A stretch of DNA of 53,932 bases from Bryobacterales bacterium. Its GTDB lineage: Bacteria; Acidobacteriota; Terriglobia; Bryobacterales; UBA6623. The DNA lies in assembly GCA_026713545.1 (NCBI GenBank), contig JAPOOG010000111.1:1-53932 (forward strand), written 5' to 3'. The notes beneath the pieces were generated by a model. It had not been told where the DNA came from. It saw only the letters and a list, made by a program, of their open reading frames with translations, and made no database searches. Positions within the stretch are counted from its first letter, which is position 1, and every line of letters begins with the position of its first letter. Positions 43,483 to 52,978 of this stretch are shown here, in pieces. A program made the translations under genes and the position numbers.

Positions 43483-45348
43483 CTACCAAGCCACGACCGA
43501 CTCTGCGTAAAGCAACTCCCCGGTAAGCCCATCGTGGTACTGGAACACCACTTGCGGATTCGGGAACGCCACCCAGCGGTCCTTCCCTTCCTCATTCGGA
43601 TTGTTGAAGACAGCGTTCACCTGCACCACGCAGAAAATCGGTTTTCTGCGCAGCTTTTGCGGCGTGTCGTTGAGGATGTAGGTCGACCACCTGATTTCCA
43701 CAGGAAGACCCCGCGAATCGTACACTCCGGTCGGCGGTCGATTCCCTTCGCTGCCGGCCGGATGGTTGGCCGAGTTGTGCGGACCCGAGGCGAACTCCCA
43801 CACGCGGTCGGTGATTTTGATGGCAAAGCTGTTGTGAAGATCGCCGGTAAGGACGAATACCGGTTTGTCCAGTCCGTCCCAGAAGTCGATCAGCTCCTGC
43901 CGCTCAGCCAGGAAGACCGTCCAGGCGTCGTCCTTGTTTTCGGTAGGGATGGGCGCGCCGGTGCCGCCGACGTGAGGAATCGTAAAGTTCACCGACGAGA
44001 CAACAAAGAAAAAGTCGGCGTCACTAGCGGCCATTTCGTCCTTGAGCCACTTCTTTTGACGAGAGCCGAGCATCGAACGGCCCGGCTCAGTCGCCTTCGT
44101 CACGTCGTGCATATCGCGAAATGTGCGTGTGTCCAGGAAAAAAAGGGCGGCATTGCTCACGCTCATCTTGAAATGCGACATCTGGCCGATAGAGTACGAA
44201 GCCTCACCATCGGCAACCGCTGACGGACGCACCCTGAGCCGGTTGGCGTCCAGCACCTCGACGATCTCATAAACGGCTGAATTAGGATCGCCGCCCTCCG
44301 TGTCGGAAGGACCCTGCATCACTCCTGCGTCCGGCGTGCCCCAATGAACGTGCAGCGTCGCCGCCTCATCGAGGTTCAGCTTCGTGAAGTCGGCGCTCGC
44401 ATCCGTCAGGACGTCGCTATCCGCCTTGAACTGCGCCTTGCCGAAATGGATACGCTGCTCATGCGGAATCGGATTGCTCCAGCCCAGATAGTCGTACCAG
44501 GCCTGCACGCCGATGTCGCGGAACACGGGACGGCGATTGCGGCGTCCCACCTCGGCTGCTCCGTACACGTCGTTCACGATTTCGTGGTCATCGAACGTAA
44601 AGAACGACGGGATGGAGCCATGCCACTCGGCGAGATTCGGAGCTTCGTTGAAATAGTGCTTGTAGTTCTCCCACACGCCGACGATCGTCGGCGCGATATC
44701 AACGATGCGCGGCTTCCGGCCGGCTTCGATGTTCACTTGGTGCAGCCATTCGTCCGGCGGGTAATCTCGCTTCTCTTCGTACAGCCAATCTCCGTTGAGA
44801 ATGGCGAAATCGATGCGGCTGTGTTCTTCGTCGCGCTTGAGGTCACGAAGCATCGTCGTGTAGGTCGGCAGGGCGCTGCCGAAATTGCTACCGCCTCCCG
44901 TACGCTGATTGTTCCCGCACGCAAACTCGAAGCGGAAATTGAACAGTCCTTTGGGGTTGTGCTCCGGGTTGGCTACATCGTTGCTGGACGGAAGCGTGTG
45001 AAACGAGCCGACCGGACCGGCTGTCCCCGAATCCGCCATAGCCAACTCATAGAAGTACTTCGTGTTCGATTTCAATTCTGTCAGATGCACCCAAGCCGTA
45101 TTGTCGTGATCGACAGTCGTTTCGACGGTGTCCGAGGTGGAGGTGAGCTGATCCCTGGCGGCGCCATAACGCACCAGAAATTCCGACGGACGGGCCGTTC
45201 GGGCCCAGACACCGACGCCGTCGGATGAAAGGCGACCGAGTATCGGTCCGTGAGTAAAACCGGAGGGCGGTGACTCACCGCGTTCCTGTAAAGCGTCGCA
45301 GGCGAACGACACGAGCAAGGCAACAACGACCATGACGACTTTTCTCAT
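43483..45348 (-). CDS. phoD: PhoD-like alkaline phosphatase (metallophosphoesterase)
   Basis: A 621-residue exported phosphoesterase. A signal peptide (VVMVVVALLVSFACDA) precedes an N-terminal fibronectin-like PhoD_N domain (GPILGRLSSDGVGVWARTARPSEF). The metallophosphatase part has FRFEFACGNNQ, AILNGDWLYEE, FTFDDHEIVNDVYG and VLTGDLHNSF as metal-ligand blocks. An internal insertion of about 90 residues (FTKLNLDEAATLHVHWGTPDAGVMQ) interrupts the domain compared with classic PhoD. It probably frees phosphate from phosphodiesters outside the cell. No Pho box was identified. Confidence 0.85.
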   Translation of the reverse strand: MRKVVMVVVALLVSFACDALQERGESPPSGFTHGPILGRLSSDGVGVWARTARPSEFLVRYGAARDQLTSTSDTVETTVDHDNTAWVHLTELKSNTKYFYELAMADSGTAGPVGSFHTLPSSNDVANPEHNPKGLFNFRFEFACGNNQRTGGGSNFGSALPTYTTMLRDLKRDEEHSRIDFAILNGDWLYEEKRDYPPDEWLHQVNIEAGRKPRIVDIAPTIVGVWENYKHYFNEAPNLAEWHGSIPSFFTFDDHEIVNDVYGAAEVGRRNRRPVFRDIGVQAWYDYLGWSNPIPHEQRIHFGKAQFKADSDVLTDASADFTKLNLDEAATLHVHWGTPDAGVMQGPSDTEGGDPNSAVYEIVEVLDANRLRVRPSAVADGEASYSIGQMSHFKMSVSNAALFFLDTRTFRDMHDVTKATEPGRSMLGSRQKKWLKDEMAASDADFFFVVSSVNFTIPHVGGTGAPIPTENKDDAWTVFLAERQELIDFWDGLDKPVFVLTGDLHNSFAIKITDRVWEFASGPHNSANHPAGSEGNRPPTGVYDSRGLPVEIRWSTYILNDTPQKLRRKPIFCVVQVNAVFNNPNEEGKDRWVAFPNPQVVFQYHDGLTGELLYAESVVAW

Positions 45349-45504
45349 GTTCGAATCCGTTCCGTTTCAGGGAGTGGGCAGGGAAGACGCAACCATGCTA
45401 CACGACAAGCTGTGAATCTGACGCATGAACGACATGCAACTTCCTCATCGTTCGAACATCATAGCTTGCCGATTCCCCGAATCAGGATGGTCTAGACTTG
45501 AGCC

Positions 45505-45828
45505 ATGGCCTTCTACGAACTCAGACGATACAAGATTCTTCCCGGCAAGATGGAAGATTGGCTTCAACTGATGGAGCAAGAGATCATTCCGTTTCAGGTT
45601 TCGAAAGGCATGGTCATCACGGCAAGTTTCCGAGGCGAGGACGACGATAGCTGTTACGTCTGGATGCGGCGATTCGTAAGCGAAGAGGAGCGCGAGCTCC
45701 TGTATGAAGCCGTCTACGAAAGTGACCACTGGCAGAACGTGATCGGCCCGCGAATTTCAGAGGTCATGGACCGGTCGGCGATCCAGGTGACGCGCCTCAC
45801 TCCCACCTTGAAGTCTCCAACACAGTAG
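45505..45828 (+). CDS. NIPSNAP-family protein
   Basis: A 107-residue protein with the ferredoxin-like dimeric alpha/beta barrel fold: MAFYELRRYKILPGKMEDWLQLMEQEIIPFQVSKGMVITASFRGEDDDSCYVWMRRF is a typical NIPSNAP sequence. The family's biochemical role in bacteria is unknown. It stands alone between phoD and dnaB. Confidence 0.85.
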   Translation: MAFYELRRYKILPGKMEDWLQLMEQEIIPFQVSKGMVITASFRGEDDDSCYVWMRRFVSEEERELLYEAVYESDHWQNVIGPRISEVMDRSAIQVTRLTPTLKSPTQ

Positions 45829-45872
45829 ATCACCCGTTGCCGAGACCCGCTTGCACAGGCGAACGCCCAGCC

Positions 45873-47300
45873 TTAGAACGGCGGCGTTGACTCTTCGCCT
45901 CCCACCTCCTCATCGAGGTCCCCGATGTCATCGGCCAAGTTCTCGAACTTGACGTATTTGTTGAGGAACGCAAGCTTGATCCTCCCTGTCGGCCCGTTGC
46001 GCTGCTTGGCGACGAGCAGCTCGGCGACACCACGCAGGTCTTCTCGATCCGGCTTGTAGACCTCTTCCCGGAAGATGAAGCCGACCACATCGGCGTCCTG
46101 CTCGATCGAGCCGCTGTCTCGCAGGTCGCTCAACTGCGGACGGTGGTCCCCGGGACGAGTCTCCGGCGCGCGGCTCAACTGCGAAAGGGCTATGACCGGC
46201 ACTTTCAGGGAGTTCGCGAGCAGCTTGAGTCCTCGCGACAGAGCCGAGATTTCCTGGGTCCGGTTGTCAAAGCGTCTTTTTTCTCCGCTCTCCGGCGCCA
46301 TCAACTGAAGATAGTCGACGACGATCAGTCCCAGTCGTCGGTGCTCGGCCCGCAAGCGGCGGCACTTGGCGCTGATATTCATCAGATTCGTGTCCGCCGA
46401 GTCGTCGATGAAAAGCTTCGAAGCGACAAGCCGGTCGAGAGCCAGTCTCAGCCTGCTGCGCTCGTCCTGGCCGAGATAACCGCCCCGGAAGCGATGACTG
46501 TCAACCTTGGCGATTGCGCACAGCAGGCGTGTCAGCAGCGACTCCTTCGACATCTCGAGCGAGAAGACCGCCACCGGCTCTCCGGGCTTGTCGGGCAGGT
46601 CGTCGGCCACGTGCCAGGCGATGTTCAGCGCCAGGGCCGTCTTGCCCATTGACGGACGCGCGGCGATCACGATCAACTCGCCTTCCCGCAATCCCGTCGT
46701 CATCTCGTCGAACTTGACAAACGGCGTCGACAAGCCCGCGACGCGTTTGCCAGGATCCAGGAACTCCTCGACACCCCCGGCGAAGCCTTCGACGATCTGG
46801 CGCGGGCTTGCCAACTCCGAGCGCAGTTGGGCGTCGCCCACCTTCAGAATTGCCGACTCGGCCTCGTTCAGCACCTCGTCGATCTGCTGGCCGCCCTCGA
46901 TCGACCGCGTGACGATGTTGTCGGCGGTGTGGATCAACTGCCGCAACAGGGCCTTGTCCTTGACGATCTTGACGTAGTCGTCGATCGACGACAGCCGCGG
47001 CATGCCCTCGCTCAGCGAGGCGATGTAGGCCACGCCGTCGCACGATGCGAGTTGGTCGAGTCGGGACAGCTCTTCGACGAGAGTGAGATCCTCGATGGCC
47101 ACGCCCCGCCGATGCAGATCTTCCATGCGCAGGAAGATGCGGCGGTGCTTCTCGATTGCGAAGTCGACGGGCTGGAGCCTCCCGGCCACTTGCGGGAACA
47201 GGCTGTCGTCAAGCAGAATCGAGCCGAGCACGCAGCGCTCCGCCTCGATACTGGTAGGGAGATTTCTTTCGATGGCGACCGGAATCGGGTTGGCTGGCAT
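45873..47300 (-). CDS. dnaB: Replicative DNA helicase DnaB
   Basis: A 475-residue hexameric helicase of the replisome. The start at 47300 gives MPANPIPVAIERNLPTSIEAERCVLGSILLD, the normal N-terminal domain. The RecA-like C-terminal domain has Walker A ARPSMGKT at about 214-221, Walker B LIVVDYLQLM, the ALSQLSRAPE motif and DLRDSGSIEQDADVVGFI. No intein is present. The acidic C-terminal tail is typical. It is transcribed away from a 1.3 kb non-coding region rich in repeats. Confidence 0.95.
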   Translation of the reverse strand: MPANPIPVAIERNLPTSIEAERCVLGSILLDDSLFPQVAGRLQPVDFAIEKHRRIFLRMEDLHRRGVAIEDLTLVEELSRLDQLASCDGVAYIASLSEGMPRLSSIDDYVKIVKDKALLRQLIHTADNIVTRSIEGGQQIDEVLNEAESAILKVGDAQLRSELASPRQIVEGFAGGVEEFLDPGKRVAGLSTPFVKFDEMTTGLREGELIVIAARPSMGKTALALNIAWHVADDLPDKPGEPVAVFSLEMSKESLLTRLLCAIAKVDSHRFRGGYLGQDERSRLRLALDRLVASKLFIDDSADTNLMNISAKCRRLRAEHRRLGLIVVDYLQLMAPESGEKRRFDNRTQEISALSRGLKLLANSLKVPVIALSQLSRAPETRPGDHRPQLSDLRDSGSIEQDADVVGFIFREEVYKPDREDLRGVAELLVAKQRNGPTGRIKLAFLNKYVKFENLADDIGDLDEEVGGEESTPPF

Positions 47301-47699
47301 CAGCGTCGGGGACCGAACAACATCATGAAGGAGAGCATGGGTCTTCGCCAAAGCAATTATTCAGTCCCACGTAAATCCCACGGAAACAACGATTTTCATT
47401 GTGGTTGCTTTGTGGACAGGCTTTGGCGGGAGCTTCAGGCGAATCGCGACGTTCAATTCCCTGTAAACAAAGGACTTCGAGAACTGTGGAAAACCTGTGG
47501 ATATCACAGGGACGGACTCTGAATGACAAGTACATTGTTTTCAGCAACTTGCAGATGTGTCACCAGGCGGTTGCGAACATTCCCACACGGATTGCTTCGT
47601 CGAGCCTACCAAAAAGGCGAACAAAAAGCAAACACAGAGAGCGATGACGTCAGCGCAATATAGAACGTTCCCCTTTATCAGCATGACTTCACTGCGCTT

Positions 47700-48300
47700 T
47701 CGCCACGGCCCAAGAAGTCCGGAGGGCGACTGGAGCTGCCGCGAGCGGCGCTCGTCGCGAGGCCGACCCGAAACGGCGGACGGTGCACGGACACTTGTTC
47801 AAGGGCATATTTTTTTGCCGGGAAATAGTGGGTAATACCGGGAAATGGTGGGAGAACCGTGACATGGCAGCGGGTACGGCGGTGCGGTCGGCGCTTTTCG
47901 GTGGAACGACACTTGCGCACCCACGGCTACCTGAACGGCAATAAAGTCCGTGTTTCATGTCTCGTGATTCGTGATCGGTGAAAACCACAAAATACGTGTT
48001 GCCGGCGCGGGCGGCTCGCGCCTCGTTCCGACGGTTCTCTCACGCACTTCCCCTCCCCAAATGGGGAGGAATGCAGCCTTCGCCGCAGAAGCATGGGCGT
48101 GATATCACCTGCTCGATTCATTCCTCCGCTTTTTTCTTCGCGAGGGCCAGAATGCCCGCGGGAGGCGGCAGCCGCCAGAAGCGAGCGCCGCTCCGACAGC
48201 AAGCCGACCTCCAGGATTCCCGCCTCGCTTTCTTCATGCTAAGCAGGCCGGGACTGAAAAAAAAGACTGAAGGGCTTCAGTACCACGAGGCATCGAGGCA
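47700..48300. repeat. Long non-coding dispersed repeat, family C copy 2 (inverted)
   Basis: The reverse complement follows the same order of blocks as 5620-6250, ending with GACGAGCGCCGCTCG at the 47.7 kb side. It also contains a family B module (AAGTGCGTGAGAGAACCGTC, GAACGAGGCGCGAGCCGC in reverse complement, about 48.00-48.06 kb). Confidence 0.65.
48259..48281 (-). terminator. Terminator-like hairpin within repeat C copy 2
   Basis: On the minus strand ACTGAA-GCCC-TTCAGT is followed by C and a T-run, the same hairpin as at 5668-5693. No gene reads into it from the right, so it is more likely a part of the repeat than an active terminator here. Confidence 0.35.
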
Positions 48301-48592
48301 ACACGAGGCAAAAGGGATCGTTCTTCTGTGCCCACCAAGGGAACTTCTCACATTGCGACGACATCATCGCGTGAGTCGGACGACGCGGATGAAGCCTGAA
48401 GCGGCCTGCCGGAGTCCGCCCAAAAAACCACCCTGAAAAAACCCTTCCAAATTTGACATCGACTGAGCGGCACCGCAGGCACCGAGAGAAGGGGCCGCCT
48501 CCAAATTCAAGGACGGAGACTGCGATTGGATAGTCCCAAAGGGCTTCGGGTGCGCCTTGCCGTTACAATGGGGACCGATTCAGGAACGTTCC

Positions 48593-49744
48593 ATGCACAA
48601 TGCTTGCCGGCTGCTATCGCTATTCGTCCTGACCGCCGCGTTTGTCTGGCCGCAGAACGACACCCTCGACCCCGTCGAACGGCTTCTCAAGGAACTCACT
48701 GAAGCACACGGTCCGAGCGGGTACGAAGGCCCCGTCCGCCGGATCATGCGCCGCGAGTTCACTCCGCTCGCCGACGACATCCAGACCGACGGCCTCGGTT
48801 CGCTCATCGCGCGGCTCGACGGAAGCTCGGGCATCCGGGTCATGATGGCCGCGCACATGGACGAGGTCGGCATGTTGGTCCGCCGCATCCGACCCGACGG
48901 CTACCTGACCTTCCAGACCGTCGGCGGCTGGCTGGGTCAGGCACTCATCAACCAGCGCTACATCATCATGACGCGCAACGGGCCTGTTCGCGGCATCACC
49001 GGTCTCAAAACGCCCCATGTCACGCCGCAAAGCGAACGGCCCCATCTTCACGACCGCGACCGCATCTTCATCGATGTAGGCGCCCGCGATCAACGCGACG
49101 CCGAAGAGCGCCTCGGCATCCGTCCGGGCGACCCGATCGCACCGGACAGCCCGTTCATGAAGCTCAACGACCCGAAACTCTATGCCGGCAAGGCCTGGGA
49201 TGACCGGATCGGCCTCGCGGTCGAGATCGAGGTGCTCAAGCGCCTGAGGCGCCTTCCGCCTCCGAACACTGTTTTCGCCGTTGCCACCGTACAGGAAGAG
49301 GTCGGGCTGCGCGGCGCGCAAACGAGCAGCAACATCGTCAAACCCGACATCGGCATCAGCATCGAGGTCGGTGTCGCCGCCGACTACCCTTTCATTACCC
49401 AGGACCAGGCTCAGGAGCGCCTCGGAGGCGGGCCCGGCATCTTCCTGCACGACAGCTCGATGATCCCCAACGTCAAGTTTCGCGATTTCGTGGCCGACCT
49501 TGCGGACAGCGAGGACATCCCGCTGCAGTTTGAAGTCCTTTCAGGTTACGGAGAAGACGGCGCCATGATGCAGCGAGCCCACGGCGGCGCACCATCGATC
49601 AACATCACCGTGCCGACGCGCTATCTTCACAACCACAACGGCGTCCTGCACCGTGATGACTTCGACCGGGCGGTCGACCTCGTCGAGCACATCATCCGGC
49701 GCCTCGATCCCGCGACCGTCGAACGGCTGAAACGCTTTGACTGA
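48593..49744 (+). CDS. M42-family metallopeptidase with signal peptide
   Basis: A 383-residue di-zinc aminopeptidase of family M42. A leader MHNACRLLSLFVLTAAFVWPQ suggests export, which is unusual because the family is mostly cytosolic. Zinc ligands are visible in order: AAHMDEVGM (His88), KAWDDRIG, QEEVGLRGAQ (catalytic Glu plus zinc Glu), the SIEVGVAAD acidic residue and the final histidine in PTRYLHNHNGV. It probably trims peptides from the N-terminus. Confidence 0.88.
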   Translation: MHNACRLLSLFVLTAAFVWPQNDTLDPVERLLKELTEAHGPSGYEGPVRRIMRREFTPLADDIQTDGLGSLIARLDGSSGIRVMMAAHMDEVGMLVRRIRPDGYLTFQTVGGWLGQALINQRYIIMTRNGPVRGITGLKTPHVTPQSERPHLHDRDRIFIDVGARDQRDAEERLGIRPGDPIAPDSPFMKLNDPKLYAGKAWDDRIGLAVEIEVLKRLRRLPPPNTVFAVATVQEEVGLRGAQTSSNIVKPDIGISIEVGVAADYPFITQDQAQERLGGGPGIFLHDSSMIPNVKFRDFVADLADSEDIPLQFEVLSGYGEDGAMMQRAHGGAPSINITVPTRYLHNHNGVLHRDDFDRAVDLVEHIIRRLDPATVERLKRFD

Positions 49745-49865
49745 ATATCCGACCCGCTGTGTTGCGACGAGGGGCCGCAGTTTCCACCGCGCCGACCGAT
49801 CCGCAATGCCGTTGCGGGACAGTGCGCGTTCCGGCCACAGCCGCAGCGGCCGCCTCTGCTGACCC

Positions 49866-50573
49866 ATGCTTGACCCCGAGATCATGGCGCTGGCGCCGAT
49901 CTGGTACGTCGTCTTTCTGCTCTCGCTGACTTGCCACGAGGCCGCACACGCCCTTGCCGCCTACTGGGGCGGGGACCCGACCGCCGCGCTCGGCGGCCAG
50001 GTGACCCTGAACCCCTTGCCGCACGTTCGGCGAGAACCCTTCGGCACGATTCTGGTGCCCATCCTTTCACTGGTTCTGGGCGGCTGGATGATCGGCTGGG
50101 CAAGCGCCCCTTTTGACCCTTACTGGCAACAGCGGTATCCCCGGCGAGCGGCTTGGATGGCATTGGCCGGGCCGGCGGCGAATCTCGTGCTGGTTATCAT
50201 CGCGGCCCTCGCCATCCACATCGGCATGGCATTGGGTTACTTCAGCCCCCCCATGTCCGCGGGCTTCACGCACATCGTCGATGCCGAGCCGGGCGGAGTG
50301 GCCGAGGCCCTCGCTCCGTTTCTGAGCCTGCTCTTCTCACAGAACCTTCTGCTGATGTCATTCAATCTGATTCCGGTCGCGCCACTCGACGGCGCCACGG
50401 TGATCGGCCTGTTCGTCAGTGAGAGAACCGCGCTGAAGATCTACGACTTCATGCGACAACCCGGCATGTCGCTGCTCGGACTCGTCATCGCCTGGAAACT
50501 ATTCGGCGAGATCTTCTCCCCTCTTTTCTGGTTTGCGATGAACGTGCTCTACAGCGGTGTTACTTATGGCTGA
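49866..50573 (+). CDS. Site-2 protease family (M50) membrane metalloprotease
   Basis: A 235-residue multi-span membrane protein. The zinc motif HEAAH (24-28) lies in the first membrane segment and the third ligand in the FNLIPVAPLDG motif (Asp175). It is the short form with no PDZ domain, commonly found in Acidobacteriota and Firmicutes, of unknown substrate. It lies 121 bases after the M42 peptidase in the same direction. Confidence 0.88.
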   Translation: MLDPEIMALAPIWYVVFLLSLTCHEAAHALAAYWGGDPTAALGGQVTLNPLPHVRREPFGTILVPILSLVLGGWMIGWASAPFDPYWQQRYPRRAAWMALAGPAANLVLVIIAALAIHIGMALGYFSPPMSAGFTHIVDAEPGGVAEALAPFLSLLFSQNLLLMSFNLIPVAPLDGATVIGLFVSERTALKIYDFMRQPGMSLLGLVIAWKLFGEIFSPLFWFAMNVLYSGVTYG

Positions 50574-50658
50574 GGACGGCGCGCTACGATGCTCTCTACT
50601 TCGCAGCATGATCGTAGACTCAAGGCGGTTTTCACGCGGCTCACGGCGTCACTCCAAC

Positions 50659-50830
50659 CAAGCCTGGCCTGCGTGCAGCATCACCTGGTGAAGCGAAGTG
50701 CTTGAAGAGGGCCGTCAGGAAGAGGCGCAGGACACTTGGGGCGAGGAAGTGTACTTGACCCTGCTGCATTGAGCATGGCAACAAAGCGCAAGGAAGTCAT
50801 GACGGACGGGCCTATTCGCGCCGCAACCCC
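50659..50830. repeat. Diverged family B repeat, copy 4
   Basis: Weak but ordered similarity to family B: AGCCTGG, GAAGCGAAGTGCTTGAAGAG, GGGCCGTCAGGAAGAGGCGC, GTACTTGAC, GAGCATGGCAACAA and GGAAGTCATGACGG. The terminal repeats are decayed. It fills most of the gap between the site-2 protease and the methyltransferase. Confidence 0.55.
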
Positions 50831-51012
50831 GAATGCTATATCTGGAACTTCGGGAACTACGACTCCAAGCTGCCGAGTAACGCCACTTTCAACAGGTTTC
50901 GGCAGGGTCAATGGACATTTCCCAACACAAGAGCAAGGCCGGGGACTCGATAACCTGATATCAGCACCGGCCGTGAAACTGACCGTCATGGCAGACTGAG
51001 AAGAAGCAAGAG

Positions 51013-51843
51013 ATGACCGACAACGAGACCCCGGATATTCCCACTCCCGCCTACACGATGGGCTACAGCGACGAGTTCCAGAAGATGCTGGAGCGCCGGA
51101 ACGCGATGATCTGCGCCGCTCATCTTCTGCCGCACCTCGAGCCCGGGCTCCGCGTGCTCGACCTCGGATGCGGTCCGGGAACGATCTCGGCAGGGCTGGC
51201 AGAAGCAGTGAAACCAGCAGAACTGCACGGCATCGACATGGAGGGGCCGCAGGTCGAGATGGCCCGCGCCGCCGCCGCGGGCGGTGGGCACAGCAATGCG
51301 TTTTTCCGGACAGGCGAAGTGACGGATCTTCCCTTCGCGGACGAGTCCTTCGACGTCGTCCACAGCCACGCCCTGCTCATGCACGTTCCGGATATAGGGA
51401 CCGTCCTGAACGAGGCGAAACGGGTGCTGAAGCCCGGGGGGCTCATCTCCGGTCGCGATCTGATCGGCTCCTCGTGTTTCGCCGAACCTGAACTCGGCGG
51501 CCTTGGCGACGTATGGACGACATTCCTGAACCTTCTCGAGGCCAACGGCGCCCACCCCCAGATGGGGAAGGAACTGAAGCGAAGGTTTCTCGAGGCCGGA
51601 TTTTCGAGCATCCAGGCGAGCGCGTCCTTCGAGTACTACAGCACGCCTGAGGATGTCACCTTCTTTCGCGCTTTCGCAGGGGGCTGGTTCTTCTCTTCCG
51701 ATACCAGGGAGACGGCCGCGAAACATGGGCTGGCGACTCGTGAGCAGTTCGAAGATTGGCGCCGCATGATGGACGAATGGAAAGACACTCCCGGCGCATT
51801 CGCAGCCGTGGCCTGGGGAGAGGCGATCGGACGCAAGACGTAG
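51013..51843 (+). CDS. Class I SAM-dependent methyltransferase
   Basis: A 276-residue cytosolic methyltransferase of the UbiE/Methyltransf_11 type. Motif I is VLDLGCGPG, the acidic motif II residue is in LHGIDMEGPQ, and motif III/IV is DESFDVVHSHALLMHVPD followed by AKRVLKPGG. The C-terminal part (YYSTPEDVTFFRAFAGGWFF) is not family-specific and probably binds the substrate, which cannot be named. Confidence 0.85.
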   Translation: MTDNETPDIPTPAYTMGYSDEFQKMLERRNAMICAAHLLPHLEPGLRVLDLGCGPGTISAGLAEAVKPAELHGIDMEGPQVEMARAAAAGGGHSNAFFRTGEVTDLPFADESFDVVHSHALLMHVPDIGTVLNEAKRVLKPGGLISGRDLIGSSCFAEPELGGLGDVWTTFLNLLEANGAHPQMGKELKRRFLEAGFSSIQASASFEYYSTPEDVTFFRAFAGGWFFSSDTRETAAKHGLATREQFEDWRRMMDEWKDTPGAFAAVAWGEAIGRKT

Positions 51844-52127
51844 CCTGCTCGACACGTTGCAACAGTGCGCCGTTCAGCCACGGAGTCGCCGGCACTCCGA
51901 ACGAAGCGAAGTAAGCGGTCTTCGACTTGAAAGACCTCCCGATTTTATTTTCGGGACAACCAGCTCAGGACTTCACTGGCGCTCATGGCGATTCCCCAGA
52001 CGCGCCGAAACATGAGCATGGCTGCCGGGGCCGATCGCCGTGCCGGCGTCGTCGAGCGGCCGGAGCGCAGCTCATGCCGCCGCCCTCGAACACCCTCAGT
52101 CCGTAGCCCGGCCGCTCAGGCCCCCCT

Positions 52128-52814
52128 CTATTCCTGATCCGTCCCCGCTGCCAGCGGGACCACCGGCAGGGCCGTGAAGACGCGTGTGACGGGGTTCATT
52201 TCCAGGGCCACGGCGCTGAACGATCCCCCGGCCGTTGCCGTGCAGCGCAACGACCCCTTGAAGTCGGACGTATCGGTCGAGGGGAACGCCTGGTCAATGA
52301 GCCAGGAGGTCTGCCCGCGGGCCGCCAGAGGAATGCTCACCGAGTCGAGCGGCACGCCCTCTCGCAGCAATTCGCAACGCACCAGCCCGGCACTCGATTC
52401 CAGGTTGTGGATCGCCACCCCGGCGGTGATTCCTCCCTCCTGCCGCCGCACCGGGAAGAGGGCGTCGCTGACAGGTGAACCGGCCCCCACCACAGCCACG
52501 CCGATGTGGGGAAGGTCGAACCGCAGCATCCCGCCGAGGGGACCCTCCGCGACCACCCGCACCGATCCGCTCACCTGCGGCCCGCGCCCGTGGGTCGAGA
52601 TCGTGAGCACTTCCAGCGGCTCCATATCCGCCCGGACCGTCAGCCCGCCGTCTTCGGTGACCGCATGAAAGGGGGTGGGCGCGGGACCGCTGGGACGGGT
52701 ATTCAGATTCACGAACACCAGACCGGAGGCGGCGCCGTCCCCGTTGGCGAAATGCGCAAAGCCCTCCGGCTCCGGCCGCTCGCAGCCCATGCCTCGGTCT
52801 GCAGCAACAGCCAT
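52128..52814 (-). CDS. Beta-rich protein corresponding to a C-terminal domain of large exported proteins
   Basis: A 228-residue protein of beta-strand-rich composition: FAHFANGDGAASGLVFVNLN, TISTHGRGPQVSGSVRVVAEGPLGGMLRFDLPHIGVAVVG, VRRQEGGITAGVAIHNLES and FTALPVVPLA. From memory, very similar blocks occur at the C-terminus of much larger secreted proteins in marine environmental genomes. Here it has no signal peptide and only about 22 residues before the domain, so it may be a detached or truncated domain. An AT-rich promoter-like stretch (52820-52900) lies just upstream. Function unknown. Confidence 0.55.
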   Translation of the reverse strand: MAVAADRGMGCERPEPEGFAHFANGDGAASGLVFVNLNTRPSGPAPTPFHAVTEDGGLTVRADMEPLEVLTISTHGRGPQVSGSVRVVAEGPLGGMLRFDLPHIGVAVVGAGSPVSDALFPVRRQEGGITAGVAIHNLESSAGLVRCELLREGVPLDSVSIPLAARGQTSWLIDQAFPSTDTSDFKGSLRCTATAGGSFSAVALEMNPVTRVFTALPVVPLAAGTDQE

Positions 52815-52978
52815 TCCTGTAATAATAGGACTTTATATTGATTTACTGTGTAGAATAGAGCCAATAAAATGTCGAATTCATAAAGTTTGCGCTATGAAGG
52901 GAATCTACACCTGAAACGGCGCTTCGCCGGCCCCCGCAACGCGCCCAGGTCCATGCCGGATCGGCGAAGGAGGACACC

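Larger units (their letters stand above)
47301..48592. other. Long intergenic region dominated by repeat C and small hairpins
   Basis: About 1.3 kb lies between the divergent dnaB and M42 peptidase starts. 47.7-48.3 kb is an inverted copy of repeat C. A perfect hairpin CCTCCCC-AAAT-GGGGAGG lies at 48052-48069 without a T-run. The first 400 bases may hold the dnaB promoter, but none stands out. No gene is supported. Confidence 0.5.

Noticed and set aside
48052-48069. Perfect hairpin CCTCCCC-AAAT-GGGGAGG as a terminator
   Set aside because: There is no T-run on either side and no gene ending nearby; it is probably part of repeat C.
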